Assembly: GCA_014885115.2 (NCBI GenBank)
Contig: WKLE02002699.1
Span: forward strand, 1 to 11,734
DNA: 11,734 bases
Reading direction: 5' to 3'
Source: Asterionellopsis glacialis
Lineage: Eukaryota > Bacillariophyta > Plagiogrammaphyceae > Rhaphoneidales > Asterionellopsidaceae
The position numbers and the translations under genes are program-made. A model generated the notes under the pieces. It was not told the origin of the DNA. It saw only the letters and a program-made list of their open reading frames with translations, and searched no databases. This document shows positions 1 through 8,139 of the stretch, piece by piece; position 1 is the first letter of the stretch, and every line of letters begins with the position of its first letter.

Positions 1-233
1 AGTAGTCTAAGGGATAATAGTCACAGCAATCCCGACTTGATCTCCAAAAATTCTGACCGGACTATGGCATTTGGGCGAAAAGAGAAGCGAGAGTTTGCTT
101 GTTTGTCACCGGCAAACCAGAGAGCTGTTAGTCATTCTCGTAATACTCGGCAACGTCGAGGCGTCCCAGATACGAAGATTACGGATACAAATACCATCGA
201 AAACGAAACAGCGGATCATCTCTTCAAATAAGC
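1..233. other. Upstream region of the bestrophin-like gene
   Basis: This stretch precedes the channel start codon and probably holds its 5' UTR and core promoter. Short open frames cross it in several phases, but none has recognisable protein features. I see no clear TATA box and no consensus splice acceptor that would add coding sequence to the gene. It could also contain the end of a gene lying outside the window. Confidence 0.4.
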
Positions 234-2709
234 ATGATTTTATATTACAAAGGTGCATTTGGTTTAAATTTGTTAACGCGATTTCATGGGTCGGCATGTT
301 ACCGTGCATTGTTACCTGGAAGCCTTAGCGTTCTAATTTTTCTTTTAATTAATCAAGTCTGGAAAGCAGATCAATCCATGGATGATCGTGATGATTTGAA
401 TCATCCATATGCTGTGGGTGTATTTGTAGGTGCCGTATCATTCTTAGTCATTTTTCGTGCCAACTTTGGATATCAACGATATTGGGAGGCCTGTACAAGT
501 ACATTCGGTATGATGTCTAAATGGATGGATGCATCAAGCCATGTTTCAGCATTTCATTTACAATGTGATCATTACGATGAAACCAAACCACCAAGTTACT
601 ATGATTATCCGGATTTAAAAAACTTATACTTGACTCGTGATCGTGAACGGGGTGCAGGATTAGCTGTTGCCATGAGCAGTGAGGCAAGTTTGAGATCAAT
701 GGCCTCTCCGCCATCATTTCCACCACAAGCAACAACTAAAGCAAGAATCGATGCCAATACCTTAAACAAAAGTGAGAACAATAACAAAACCAACAATATT
801 TCGAACAGGAGAAAGTCTACCAAAGATCAACGCCAGCAACAACGGTCGGACCAAAAAGTAGAAGAGAAACCAAAGCAGGCTAGAGATTCCAAATCAATAA
901 ATTTTGTGGATAATAGCCGTCATGAAAAATTCATATTGCAACTTGAAACACCGTTGCGTGATTCTATTATAGTAGATACAGATGAAAATGGTGAAGTTTC
1001 TCGGCGAAGAACCCCTTCTTCTGACTTGGAAGATGAGCCAGTACCTCTTATGAGTCAACCACGATTAGACGGTGGTTGGAAGAATTTTTATGGTGACGGA
1101 TTATCAACCTTTTATAACCGTCAACAAATACAACAACATATGGAACGGAAAAACAGCAACCTTGTCAATGGCAATAGCACTAGTTCTAGTAACCATAACG
1201 ACGACAACAGTAGTCATCAAAGGACAAAGTCCCGTTTGAACTCCTCCTCTTCAAATGCTTCTCAAACATCACATAATCAAGAGGAGGAGGAGGAACCATT
1301 TCAATATCCGAAGCAACGGTACAACTTGTCGGCAGGATTTGCATCGATTGTGGGTGGGCGTACACCTCCATTATTTTTGCAAGAATTGGTACATTTAACA
1401 TCGCTACTAAATGGTGTTGCATTGGCAACATTACGAAATGATGTTGAAACAGCAGAATCACCATTGAATGAATATATACCAGGATCACCATGGGTATGTC
1501 ATCATTTTTCTTTACTAAAATTGCTTCGGCATTGCGAACAACATGTATTCGCGGCAAACACTGTCTCGTGATTCTTACCGATGTATGCTTGTTACTTCTT
1601 TTCCTCCTTTTTCCTCTTCTTTTCTTTTTTGAAACCAAAAGCCTCAAGTAGATCCTGGGAAAATTCGTGAGACACATAAGAAAGGACGTAAATCAAAGTA
1701 TACACTTGCAACTATATCACGTTATTTATTAGGTACTGATCGCACACCAGAAGCACGGACACAGTACAATGCATCGCGTCCCTTACCTGTTTTGGGTGGT
1801 GTGTCTGACTCAGAAATATACTTTTTACAAATGGCACGTGGTCCAAATGCCAAGGTTCAGCTATGTTGGCAATGGTTATCTGAGTTCATTATACGTGAAC
1901 ATTTGACTGGATCCTTAGGTGAAGTTGGATCACCTATCATATCACGTGTTATGCAATTTTTAGGTGATGGAATGCTACATTACAACCAAGCACGAAAGGT
2001 AATGTTTATACCCTTCCCATTCCCTCATGCTCAGTTATCAGCGTTTGCTATTATTTTAGTAACAGCTGCTGTACCATTTCTAATGGATCAATATACCAAT
2101 GAAGCCTGGTTAGGTGCATTATTGACCTTGTGTACCGTCACATGTTTATCTGGATTGCATGAAGTGGCGCGCGAGTTAGAAAATCCATTCCGTAATGTCC
2201 CCAATGATATACCATTATGTACATTACAAGCCATGTTTAATGAAACACTTGTTACGTTCTATGCTGGATTCCACCCTGATTCGTATTGGGATCCAAATTC
2301 TAAATTACCTAAACGTGAAAAGAGAACTAGTATAAGTAGTGATCGGCGATCTTTTCAAGACCTGCAAGAAGCCTTGCATGATTTTAATTCAACAACCGAA
2401 GACGTAGAAGGGGGGGCTACTTTTTCTAGTAGTCGTCGAAATTCAGCAGTTCATATGAAGAGGCACGATGAAGATTTCGTAGTAAGTAGTGTTCGACGTT
2501 CTTCGCATTCTGAAGATGATGAATTCTTACTGGATGGTAGTGCTGTGAAACAATTAAAGTTGTTGATTGATGAACAAGCTAAACAATTGGACATTAGTCG
2601 GAAAGAAATTGAAAGATTACGAGGGTTGGTAGAAGGCGGCGGTGAAGGACAACATCAACAACAAGATGATGAGAATCATGATAATTGGGAAAAAGATAAA
2701 GACATGTAG
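234..2709 (+). CDS. Bestrophin-like anion channel (two exons, join 234-1493, 1642-2709)
   Basis: Predicted protein of about 775 aa in the bestrophin/RFP-TM (UPF0187-like) family, which forms anion channels; algal members have been linked to chloride or bicarbonate movement. The ATG at 234 gives a family-like N-terminus (MILYYKGAFGL, then GSACYRALLPG). Membrane segment 1 is about residues 24-42 and segment 2 about 59-75, ending in the family motif FRANFGYQRYWEA (74-86). Residues about 135-360 are a Ser/Asn/Gln/Glu-rich insertion. The conserved fold resumes at TPPLFLQELVHLTSLLNG (from 377). After the intron come GPNAKVQLCWQW (from 487), FPFPHAQ (545-551), segments about 551-567 and 575-592, and ELENPFRNVPNDI near 600, the region that carries the conserved acidic/NPF element. 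Residues about 722-749 form a likely coiled coil, followed by a polar tail. Exons join in phase 0. No signal or plastid-targeting peptide is evident, so the host membrane is unknown. Family call is firm; transported ion is inference. Confidence 0.85.
1494..1641 (+). other. Intron of the bestrophin-like gene
   Basis: A 148-bp intron with donor GTATGT directly after the TGG codon at 1491-1493 and acceptor AAAAG ending at 1641. A long pyrimidine tract (about 1596-1630) precedes the acceptor. Reading through the donor reaches a stop at 1569-1571, whereas splicing restores continuous bestrophin homology (GSPW then PQVDPGK). The phase is 0. Confidence 0.85.
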
Positions 2710-2774
2710 CATAAGACTTCTCAACCTAAGTTAAAAGCAAACGTCTGTGGACTTCTTTCTCTATTTCACACGCA
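2710..2774. other. Short convergent intergenic spacer
   Basis: Only 65 bp separate the stop of the channel gene from the stop of the NRAMP gene on the other strand. No canonical AATAAA is visible on either strand, so the two 3' UTRs and poly(A) sites almost certainly overlap each other or the opposing coding sequence. Confidence 0.6.
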
Positions 2775-4526
2775 CTAGGCATATTGTCCATTTGTAGCTT
2801 CGACTGGTGATGGTGTTTCTTGTTGGCTTGACATTTGGATACAAGGCACATGTTGATGACGAGTAGTCGTATCAATGTTACCTTCAGGTGCAAACAAATA
2901 ATAGGCATTCCATACAAAGTAAAATACTTGAATGATGATTTCCAAGAGTACATACAATACTTTACCAAATGAAAATTCCATATCTTGTACAAAGTCACCA
3001 AACATACCCCCACCTCTAGCGGATAATGCAAATGCATTAATCAGCCATACCGAGATAGCAAAGATGTATAATATTGTCCGTTCAATACCTTTGGTAACAT
3101 ACTTGGGTCCCATATAGGTTTCACTACAATTATATTTTACCAATGGTGTAAAGGCAAAGGGCAATAAGAAGGATAAGCATGAATTCACAATGTTGATCAT
3201 TTTGTTGAGACGGTTGGGAAATACTACGCTGACAATGACACAGGGTGTGATAGCCACTAATCGAGTGACGATCGCACGGACTTTGATTGGAAGTTGTATA
3301 TTTAAAAATCCATCCATGACATATTGACCTGTAAAGGTTGTCGTAATGGCAGAACTTTGTCCTGCAGCTAATAAGGCTATACCCCATAAGACACATCCAC
3401 CCTTGATGGCTTCAAAGTATTGACAAAAATCTGTCAACCCCACATGTTCACGTTCCTCTTGCGTAGAAGTTGCATTTGGTCCACCCACACGTTCTGCAGC
3501 AATAGCTACAACAGCCATATTGACGAAGAAGGAAAATATGATTGGTAATATAGTTTCCAAAGAAGAGTACCGTACAGCTTGTTGAATGATATCATCGTAT
3601 TGGTAATCGTGTTCTTCTGTTTCATGGTGCATCACACCATTATTTGGATGCTTTGTTGTTGTGGTTGGAGTTGTTCGAGTAGTTCGTTTGATAAGTTTGG
3701 ATCTGGATTGACATGCGGCTGTATGTAAGTATAAATTATGTGGCATGACGACGGCACCTAATATACCTGTCATACTAAACATGTCATTTTTGGATACCTT
3801 GGTAAAGCCCCATATCCATCCTTCCAATAACTCGTCTGTTTGAACACCCACAAAGTTCATTTCCAAAAACAAGGCGATCGACATAATACCTACAAACAGA
3901 TAAACCACCCGCTCCAATACCTTGAATCCACATATGTTCATGGCTCCTAAAAAAATCATGGTGGTTAGTAAAGACAGTAGAACACCTACATAATACGGCC
4001 ATTCCCAAAATATTTGCAAGGCAATACCAATACCAATCACTTCCGGTAAGTCCGTCAGGATCGTACTGACTTCAGCAATAAACCAATTGATGTATTTTAA
4101 ATAATAGGAAATATTCACACCGGTGGTACTTGAAAATTTTTGTTGTTGTCGTATATCCCGTGCTTGAGCTTCGGCCAGGGTCACTTGTCCATAATAGGCT
4201 AGACGGACACATAAAATTTGGACATAAATTGATAACAGACTTGTCCACCATATACAAAACAACAAGGTGTATCTTGTAGTAGATCCTGCATGTATATCCG
4301 CTTGGTAATTACCAGGGTCGACATAAGCGATGGACACTAAAAATCCAGGTCCTACAAAATGTAAAAAATCACGCCATGCAATCCCCGTGGGTACCCAATA
4401 ATCATTATCGTCGTCTTTGTCAACGTCATTTTTGTGTTTATCGTTTTCGTTGGAAATTATTCGTTCATCATGGATAAAGACGTCGTTTGATGCATCACTT
4501 ACTTGATGAAGAATAATGTTGGACAT
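2775..4526 (-). CDS. NRAMP-family divalent metal transporter
   Basis: Intronless gene for a 583-aa NRAMP (SLC11) protein, a proton-coupled importer of Fe2+, Mn2+ and similar metals across the plasma membrane or out of vacuoles. A polar, acidic N-terminus of about 45 residues leads into TM1 with the metal-binding DPGN motif (D70, N73). TM3 carries TDLPEVIGIGIAL (158-170). TM6 carries AVVMPHNLYLHTA (258-270), with A258, M261 and H263 at the expected ligand and gating positions. LAAGQSSAITTTFTGQYVMDGF is the conserved TM10 stretch. The key residues for metal selectivity are therefore all present and the gene looks functional. A Thr/His-rich loop (about 278-315) lies between TM6 and TM7, longer than in bacterial homologues. 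The start at 4526 is the first ATG of the frame and gives a normal N-terminus. Substrate preference and cell location cannot be read from the sequence. Confidence 0.93.
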   Translation of the reverse strand: MSNIILHQVSDASNDVFIHDERIISNENDKHKNDVDKDDDNDYWVPTGIAWRDFLHFVGPGFLVSIAYVDPGNYQADIHAGSTTRYTLLFCIWWTSLLSIYVQILCVRLAYYGQVTLAEAQARDIRQQQKFSSTTGVNISYYLKYINWFIAEVSTILTDLPEVIGIGIALQIFWEWPYYVGVLLSLLTTMIFLGAMNICGFKVLERVVYLFVGIMSIALFLEMNFVGVQTDELLEGWIWGFTKVSKNDMFSMTGILGAVVMPHNLYLHTAACQSRSKLIKRTTRTTPTTTTKHPNNGVMHHETEEHDYQYDDIIQQAVRYSSLETILPIIFSFFVNMAVVAIAAERVGGPNATSTQEEREHVGLTDFCQYFEAIKGGCVLWGIALLAAGQSSAITTTFTGQYVMDGFLNIQLPIKVRAIVTRLVAITPCVIVSVVFPNRLNKMINIVNSCLSFLLPFAFTPLVKYNCSETYMGPKYVTKGIERTILYIFAISVWLINAFALSARGGGMFGDFVQDMEFSFGKVLYVLLEIIIQVFYFVWNAYYLFAPEGNIDTTTRHQHVPCIQMSSQQETPSPVEATNGQYA

Positions 4527-5234
4527 GATTGTTTCTCACCAAAATGAGTTCGCAAAAACTTGTTTCTTGTTTTTGTTGATTATGAATATTGTTGTGGTTG
4601 TTTTGCATCTAGTTTGTTCTGCTCTTCTATTTTCGTTTCTCCTCGCTCTCGACGATACTATCTATTGGTTGTTGATGGTTCAACAGAGATTGAAAGAAGA
4701 AGAATCACACCAATCTGGGTGTGTTTAGTGGTTCGGGTGCCTTGGGAAAGAGACGCAACGACTGTTGCAAACCACAAGAAAACAGTAAAATAATGTGGAG
4801 GGAGAATATCGGTACCTGAACGAATAAGTAGGACTACAGTCCTACGTTAGGAAAGTGGGGTTAGAATAAATTTGACAGACGCCGGTATTTTGTTAAAAGA
4901 TATTTGAAACAAGATTCTCTACCATCGCAGTGGAATTGTACGCAAGTTATTTTTGGTTTCCCACTAATCTTCGTACTTCCGGTATTTCGAAGTTTCCCAG
5001 GATTCCTGTATCCCTCTGTCAAATTTGATAGTTGCAATAACATGCGTACCAGTAGAAAATTACTCAAGGACATTCCACACAATAGACAAGGGAATATACT
5101 TCGTATAATATACACAGGCGGGGGCATATCCGCATCATTCATCTTGAATCTGGAACGAGCATGCGCTGTTAACGCTTTGACACGTGCTTTTACTTTTGTT
5201 GCACGCGTATATGGTACGATTACAGGTATAATAC
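4527..5234. other. Intergenic region upstream of NRAMP, no intact gene
   Basis: The first few hundred bases should contain the NRAMP promoter and 5' UTR (transcribed leftward). I recognise no gene. Between about 4861 and 5295 two long open frames lie antiparallel (4904-5260 plus, 118 codons; 5295-4861 minus, 144 codons). Neither shows a motif I know, and both run into the transposon's left repeat, so they may be chance frames or remnants of an older insertion. Confidence 0.5.
4828..4845. repeat. Short perfect inverted repeat (hairpin)
   Basis: GTAGGACT and AGTCCTAC form a perfect 8-bp stem around a 2-base centre. It lies about 300 bp upstream of the NRAMP start codon, and about 390 bp outside the transposon end as I place it. 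It could be a regulatory palindrome, a transcript hairpin or a chance sequence. Confidence 0.5.
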
Positions 5235-5253
5235 TAAGTACTGTACGTATGCA

Positions 5254-5267
5254 CCCCTGAGCAGGGG
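5254..5267. repeat. Terminal hairpin, left end
   Basis: CCCCTG-AG-CAGGGG is a 6-bp stem with a 2-base loop. The right end has the equivalent CCCCT-GCTT-AGGGG, so it is a shared feature of both termini and a candidate protein-recognition site. Confidence 0.6.
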
Positions 5268-5277
5268 CCTCCTGAGT

Positions 5278-5403
5278 GGATCCTTGATCTCTCACCCTAA
5301 TGCATGGACAATTTGGACATTTATATGTTATACGACCACAAATAATATATAAATGTCAAATCGCTAAGTAAAAATAGGTATAGGGAAGAGAAATCAAGGA
5401 TCC
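5278..5403. repeat. Subterminal fold-back (nested palindrome), left end
   Basis: The outer arms 5278-5293 and 5388-5403 are inverted copies matching at 15 of 16 positions (GGATCCTTGAT core). Nested inside, 5311-5326 and 5347-5361 are inverted copies (ATTTGACATTTATAT, one extra G in the left copy). The right terminus has a fold-back in the same place with different arm sequence. This could alternatively be a small MITE inserted into the repeat, but presence at both ends argues for a native part of the element. Confidence 0.6.
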
Positions 5404-5519
5404 CACAAAGCCCCTACTCACTGCACCAGTTTTTCTTGAATTGGGATCTCTTCCGATTTCGGCCGACAATTTGCCGCGAGAACGTACCACGGCATTTCGA
5501 CGACCCCATGGATTTGGCC

Positions 5520-6714
5520 ATGGTGACACCTTCCAACTCAGAACTAATATTAGACGAATCCACTGCGTATCGGTCCTATGATACCATATGAACACACCCT
5601 GATGTTGTTCCTCACAAAATCTTTAAAGAATCCATGGAGAGCACTTTCTCCCTCACACCATTTTTGTGGCAACTTGATGTTGGATTACATCTTTTGCAGA
5701 TGACAAACAAGAACTGTGGTGTTACCCCTGCACCCATTTTCCTCTGCAAACCGACTGGCAGCGGTAAATCAATGATACGTGATTCATTTGCAGTGTCCCA
5801 AGGTGACAAAACATGGTGCATAACACCACTGCTTTCTGTTGGTGCTGATCAAGAACACAAAATTAACAGTTCTGCCAATCAAAACAATGGCACAATTCCC
5901 ACATGAAAGTAGAAGACCACCACAATTTCTTTTGTAACAAATTCCTTGATAAGCACAATTTTGATGCAGATTGTGTAATATTGACAAGCCCAATATTTTG
6001 AGAACAAAAGTGTTACATTACAAACAAGTTCTTAAATGAAATGCTGATATGAATGTTACTGTACATCAAACATTTAATCCAATGTGTTGCTTTGCAACAC
6101 ATTCTCTTGGAAGTGCCAGTTGGGATTGCAAATCCATATACACTTTTTTTAGTTGTGATTTCCCTCCAAGCAAATTATCAGTGGTACAAGAAAAGGGTCA
6201 AGCAGGTCGGCATGAAGGATCATCACCAGAAACTGACCAATACATTGTCTGTGGTAACTTATGGTCTTATGTTTTGCTTGTTTGACACATGTACCTACCT
6301 GATAACAGAAATATTCACAGTAATAATGATTATATTCTGCCAACTATGCAAATCATGAGTTTAGATGCATATCACAAGTTACAGTACAAGCATCTTTTGA
6401 AGGTTCTTCATTTATATATATTACCAACTGAATGTCAACACATTTCTCTGGAAAAGTCTCTTACTAATCCATACAATTCACAGGGCTTGTATGATCCCAA
6501 TAAACACCAACATGTTTTGCTACCTTCTTGCAAGACATCATGTGACTTCTGTTTAGGTGACTCTGAAAAAATGTTTCCAAAAATAATAATAGAAAAAATA
6601 AAGGCAACACTTGTGGACCCCAAAGAATATATATATACCATGACCTCTGCCAAAGTTGACACCTATAAATCTGTTACCATTACCATACAGCAAACAGGAA
6701 AGTCCATCATTTGA
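5520..6714 (+). pseudogene. RecQ-like helicase pseudogene carried by the transposon
   Basis: Remnant of a superfamily-2, RecQ-like DNA helicase. ATG GTG at 5520 opens a frame with a TGA at 5589. It continues in the same frame through SLTPFLWQLDVGLHLLQ to a Walker A motif PTGSGKS (5751-5771), then TPLLSVGADQ, which is motif Ia-like. That frame ends at 5904-5906. A short piece in another phase (HNFFCNKFLDKHNFDADCVI, from 5921) leads to a third phase from about 6049. There SVVQEKGQAGR is the degenerate equivalent of the RecQ motif VI QESGRAGR (QEKGQAGR at 6187-6210). After one TGA (6283-6285), CKTSCDFC (6529-6552) resembles the RecQ zinc-ligand cluster. Only about 420 bp separate motifs I and VI, too little for motifs II-V, and no DEAH box is seen, so an internal deletion is likely. 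Frameshifts and stops rule out a functional enzyme. Confidence 0.8.
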
Positions 6715-6756
6715 CATGGATGTTTCTTGACATGTGACATTAGAGTCAATCACAAG

Positions 6757-7604
6757 TTAGTCACAATAAGAATTAGAAGTGACTGTGCAGTTCATCTGAA
6801 TGAATTGGTAATCTCCCAATTCATAGATTGGATTGGAAAGTAAGTCTTTGTAGATGGATGAGTATGTTATAAAACCGGGATGATTAAAAGCAACAGCTAA
6901 TAATAAATAGTCACCAATAGAGGCAAATATAACATCCTCTAAAATATAAAGGGTATTATGTTCAATAGTATTCCTAGAAGTTGCAAATAACAATGAATTA
7001 ATGGTAGATGCCTGAGATTTGATGGGTGATAATGAAAGCAATACAGGTGGTTGCTATGTAGGTGATTCCTATTGTTCTTGGGTGATAGTGGATACTGAGT
7101 CAGTTGTTGTATTGTTTGTAACAATAACATTGGGAACATGAGATGTAGTACATTGGGAACATTGTCTGATGGAAATAAAGTGTGTATTGACTAGGCATTT
7201 GATCTGAATGTCCCATTCTTTGCTGACAAAAGGGTACTTGTCTTGAAGCCAAGAAATAATTGATGTTTCAGTGACCATAACAGATTTGTTGGTTTTTTGC
7301 TGGCTATTAAATTTTTCAATATTCAGATGGAAAGGTTTTGGTAACTGAGATTGCAAAGTAGACTTAGTTTGACATGATTTCTTGATAGAGGTAGATGGTG
7401 TAATAGTCAAAGGGTGGAGTTTGTGCTTGTTGTGATTGTACAGTAGCAGCTAGTTTTTTTTAGGTTTACAGCAACCTGATTTTCTTGACAACAGTCATAT
7501 TATTTCTCTTTCTGCTTCTTCTGAGAGTTCTTCTTGGTCTTGTAGCCAAGGGGATGTGGAAATGGAGATGGTACAGGGGGGTTGCGTTTGGAGCCAGGCA
7601 CCAT
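6757..7604 (-). pseudogene. Unrecognised transposon gene, right arm, broken
   Basis: Reads leftward from an ATG GTG at 7604 inside the right repeat. The first 34 codons are basic (MVPGSKRNPP, then KTKKNSQKKQKEK, a possible nuclear-localisation stretch) and end at a TAA (7500-7502). A second, shifted frame then runs from about 7440 to 6757, interrupted only by two TAG codons (7069-7071 and 7054-7056). It contains WLQDKYPFVSKEWDIQIKC, a CSQC pair and ILEDVIFASIGDYLLLAV. I do not recognise the family. Position opposite the helicase suggests the element's second protein, perhaps its transposase or a DNA-binding partner, but no catalytic motif supports that. The stop codon lies 42 bp from the helicase pseudogene's stop. 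Confidence 0.6.
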
Positions 7605-7702
7605 GGTGAGGTTGAAATGCTGTGTTTCGTTTGTGGTGAATTGTCGGCCAAAATAGGATGAGATCCCAATTCAAGAAAAACTTGTGCAGTGAGTAGGGGT
7701 GT

Positions 7703-7822
7703 GTGGGAGTCATCCCTCCAAATTTTTTGTATCTCTGTTTGTGTAGTATGTTCGTCTATAATATGAATACCTCTATATATTGGGTCAGACTGCTATCCTT
7801 AGTCGGCGAGGGATAATTCCCA
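7703..7822. repeat. Subterminal fold-back, right end
   Basis: Arms at 7705-7718 (GGGAGTCATCCCTC) and 7808-7821 are inverted copies matching at 12 of 14 positions, enclosing about 90 bp. The arm sequence differs from the left end's, yet position and span agree. Structure is therefore conserved better than sequence. Confidence 0.5.
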
Positions 7823-7841
7823 GAAGGACGTCAGTCCGTGA

Positions 7842-7855
7842 CCCCTGCTTAGGGG
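7842..7855. repeat. Terminal hairpin, right end
   Basis: CCCCT-GCTT-AGGGG, counterpart of the hairpin at 5254-5267, at nearly the same distance from the inward ATG. Confidence 0.6.
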
Positions 7856-7879
7856 TGGTACGTACGGTATGCATAAGTA

Positions 7880-8139
7880 ACTGCAACATACCCTTTGACT
7901 AATTAGGAATAAAGTTGATTGTGTATCCATCTCTATCTCTTCTTGTCGTTCTATAGTACCATAATATATTCGGCTTTAAAACGATCAAAAGTGCTTGTCA
8001 TGTATAATTCTACATTCGCAATTTGCATACGATAGGCTACAGAGGTTTGAACTTGTTTCCGTTGCTGTTGGAAAATCAACACTCATGGGCACTCGAAAAC
8101 GTTTATAACATTGCCGCCAAGAAACATCGCCATCGCAAG
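7880..8139 (+). promoter_or_regulatory. Presumed promoter and 5' UTR of the RecQ gene
   Basis: About 260 bp between the transposon's right end and the helicase ATG. The coding frame stays open upstream to about 8023, but that extension contains no ATG, only a TTG, so this part is best read as 5' UTR. No TATA box stands out; the role is assigned by position only. Confidence 0.4.

Larger units (their letters stand above)
5235..5526 (+). repeat. Left terminal inverted repeat
   Basis: Pairs with 7600-7879 in reverse orientation. From outside inward it holds a TAAGTACTGTACGTA block, the CCCCTG-CAGGGG hairpin (5254-5267), the fold-back region (5278-5403), the 40-bp core (5411-5450), GGCCGACAATT (5461-5471) and CATGGTG at its inner edge. 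Similarity is strongest from 5400 to 5471 and patchy elsewhere. The outer limit is approximate. Confidence 0.75.
5235..7879. mobile_element. Decayed DNA transposon with long inverted repeats and two convergent pseudogenes
   Basis: A unit of about 2.6 kb bounded by diverged inverted repeats. The best core is 5411-5450, which matches the reverse complement of 7660-7699 at 39 of 40 positions. Further matched blocks occur in the same order in each end: GGCCGACAATT near 5461 and 7639, a CCCCT-AGGGG hairpin near 5254 and 7842, and a GTACGTA block just outside. The distance from hairpin to inward ATG is similar (about 255 and 238 bp). Inside are a RecQ-like helicase pseudogene (plus) and an unrecognised pseudogene (minus), tail to tail. 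No target-site duplication is obvious, so exact ends are uncertain by tens of bases. Inverted repeats plus paired inward genes point to a cut-and-paste-type element, but I see no DDE transposase and cannot name the superfamily. Confidence 0.75.
7600..7879 (-). repeat. Right terminal inverted repeat
   Basis: Inverted partner of 5235-5526. It includes the 40-bp core (7660-7699), the GGCCGACAATT equivalent (7639-7649), a fold-back (7703-7822), the CCCCT-AGGGG hairpin (7842-7855), a GTACGTAC palindrome outside it, and CATGGTG at the inner edge in minus orientation. Confidence 0.75.

Noticed and set aside
1186..1677. A 163-codon minus-strand open frame
   Set aside because: It lies antisense to the bestrophin exon and intron, its composition mirrors the opposite strand, and it has no recognisable domain.
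6053..6358. A 101-codon frame with hydrophobic stretches as a membrane protein gene
   Set aside because: The overlapping frame from 6049 carries the helicase motif VI and zinc cluster; this one is probably a shadow apart from its possible upstream fragment.
8023..8139. Upstream in-frame extension of the RecQ coding region
   Set aside because: It begins with TTG and contains no ATG; the ATG at 8140 directly precedes the zinc finger, so the extension is taken as 5' UTR.
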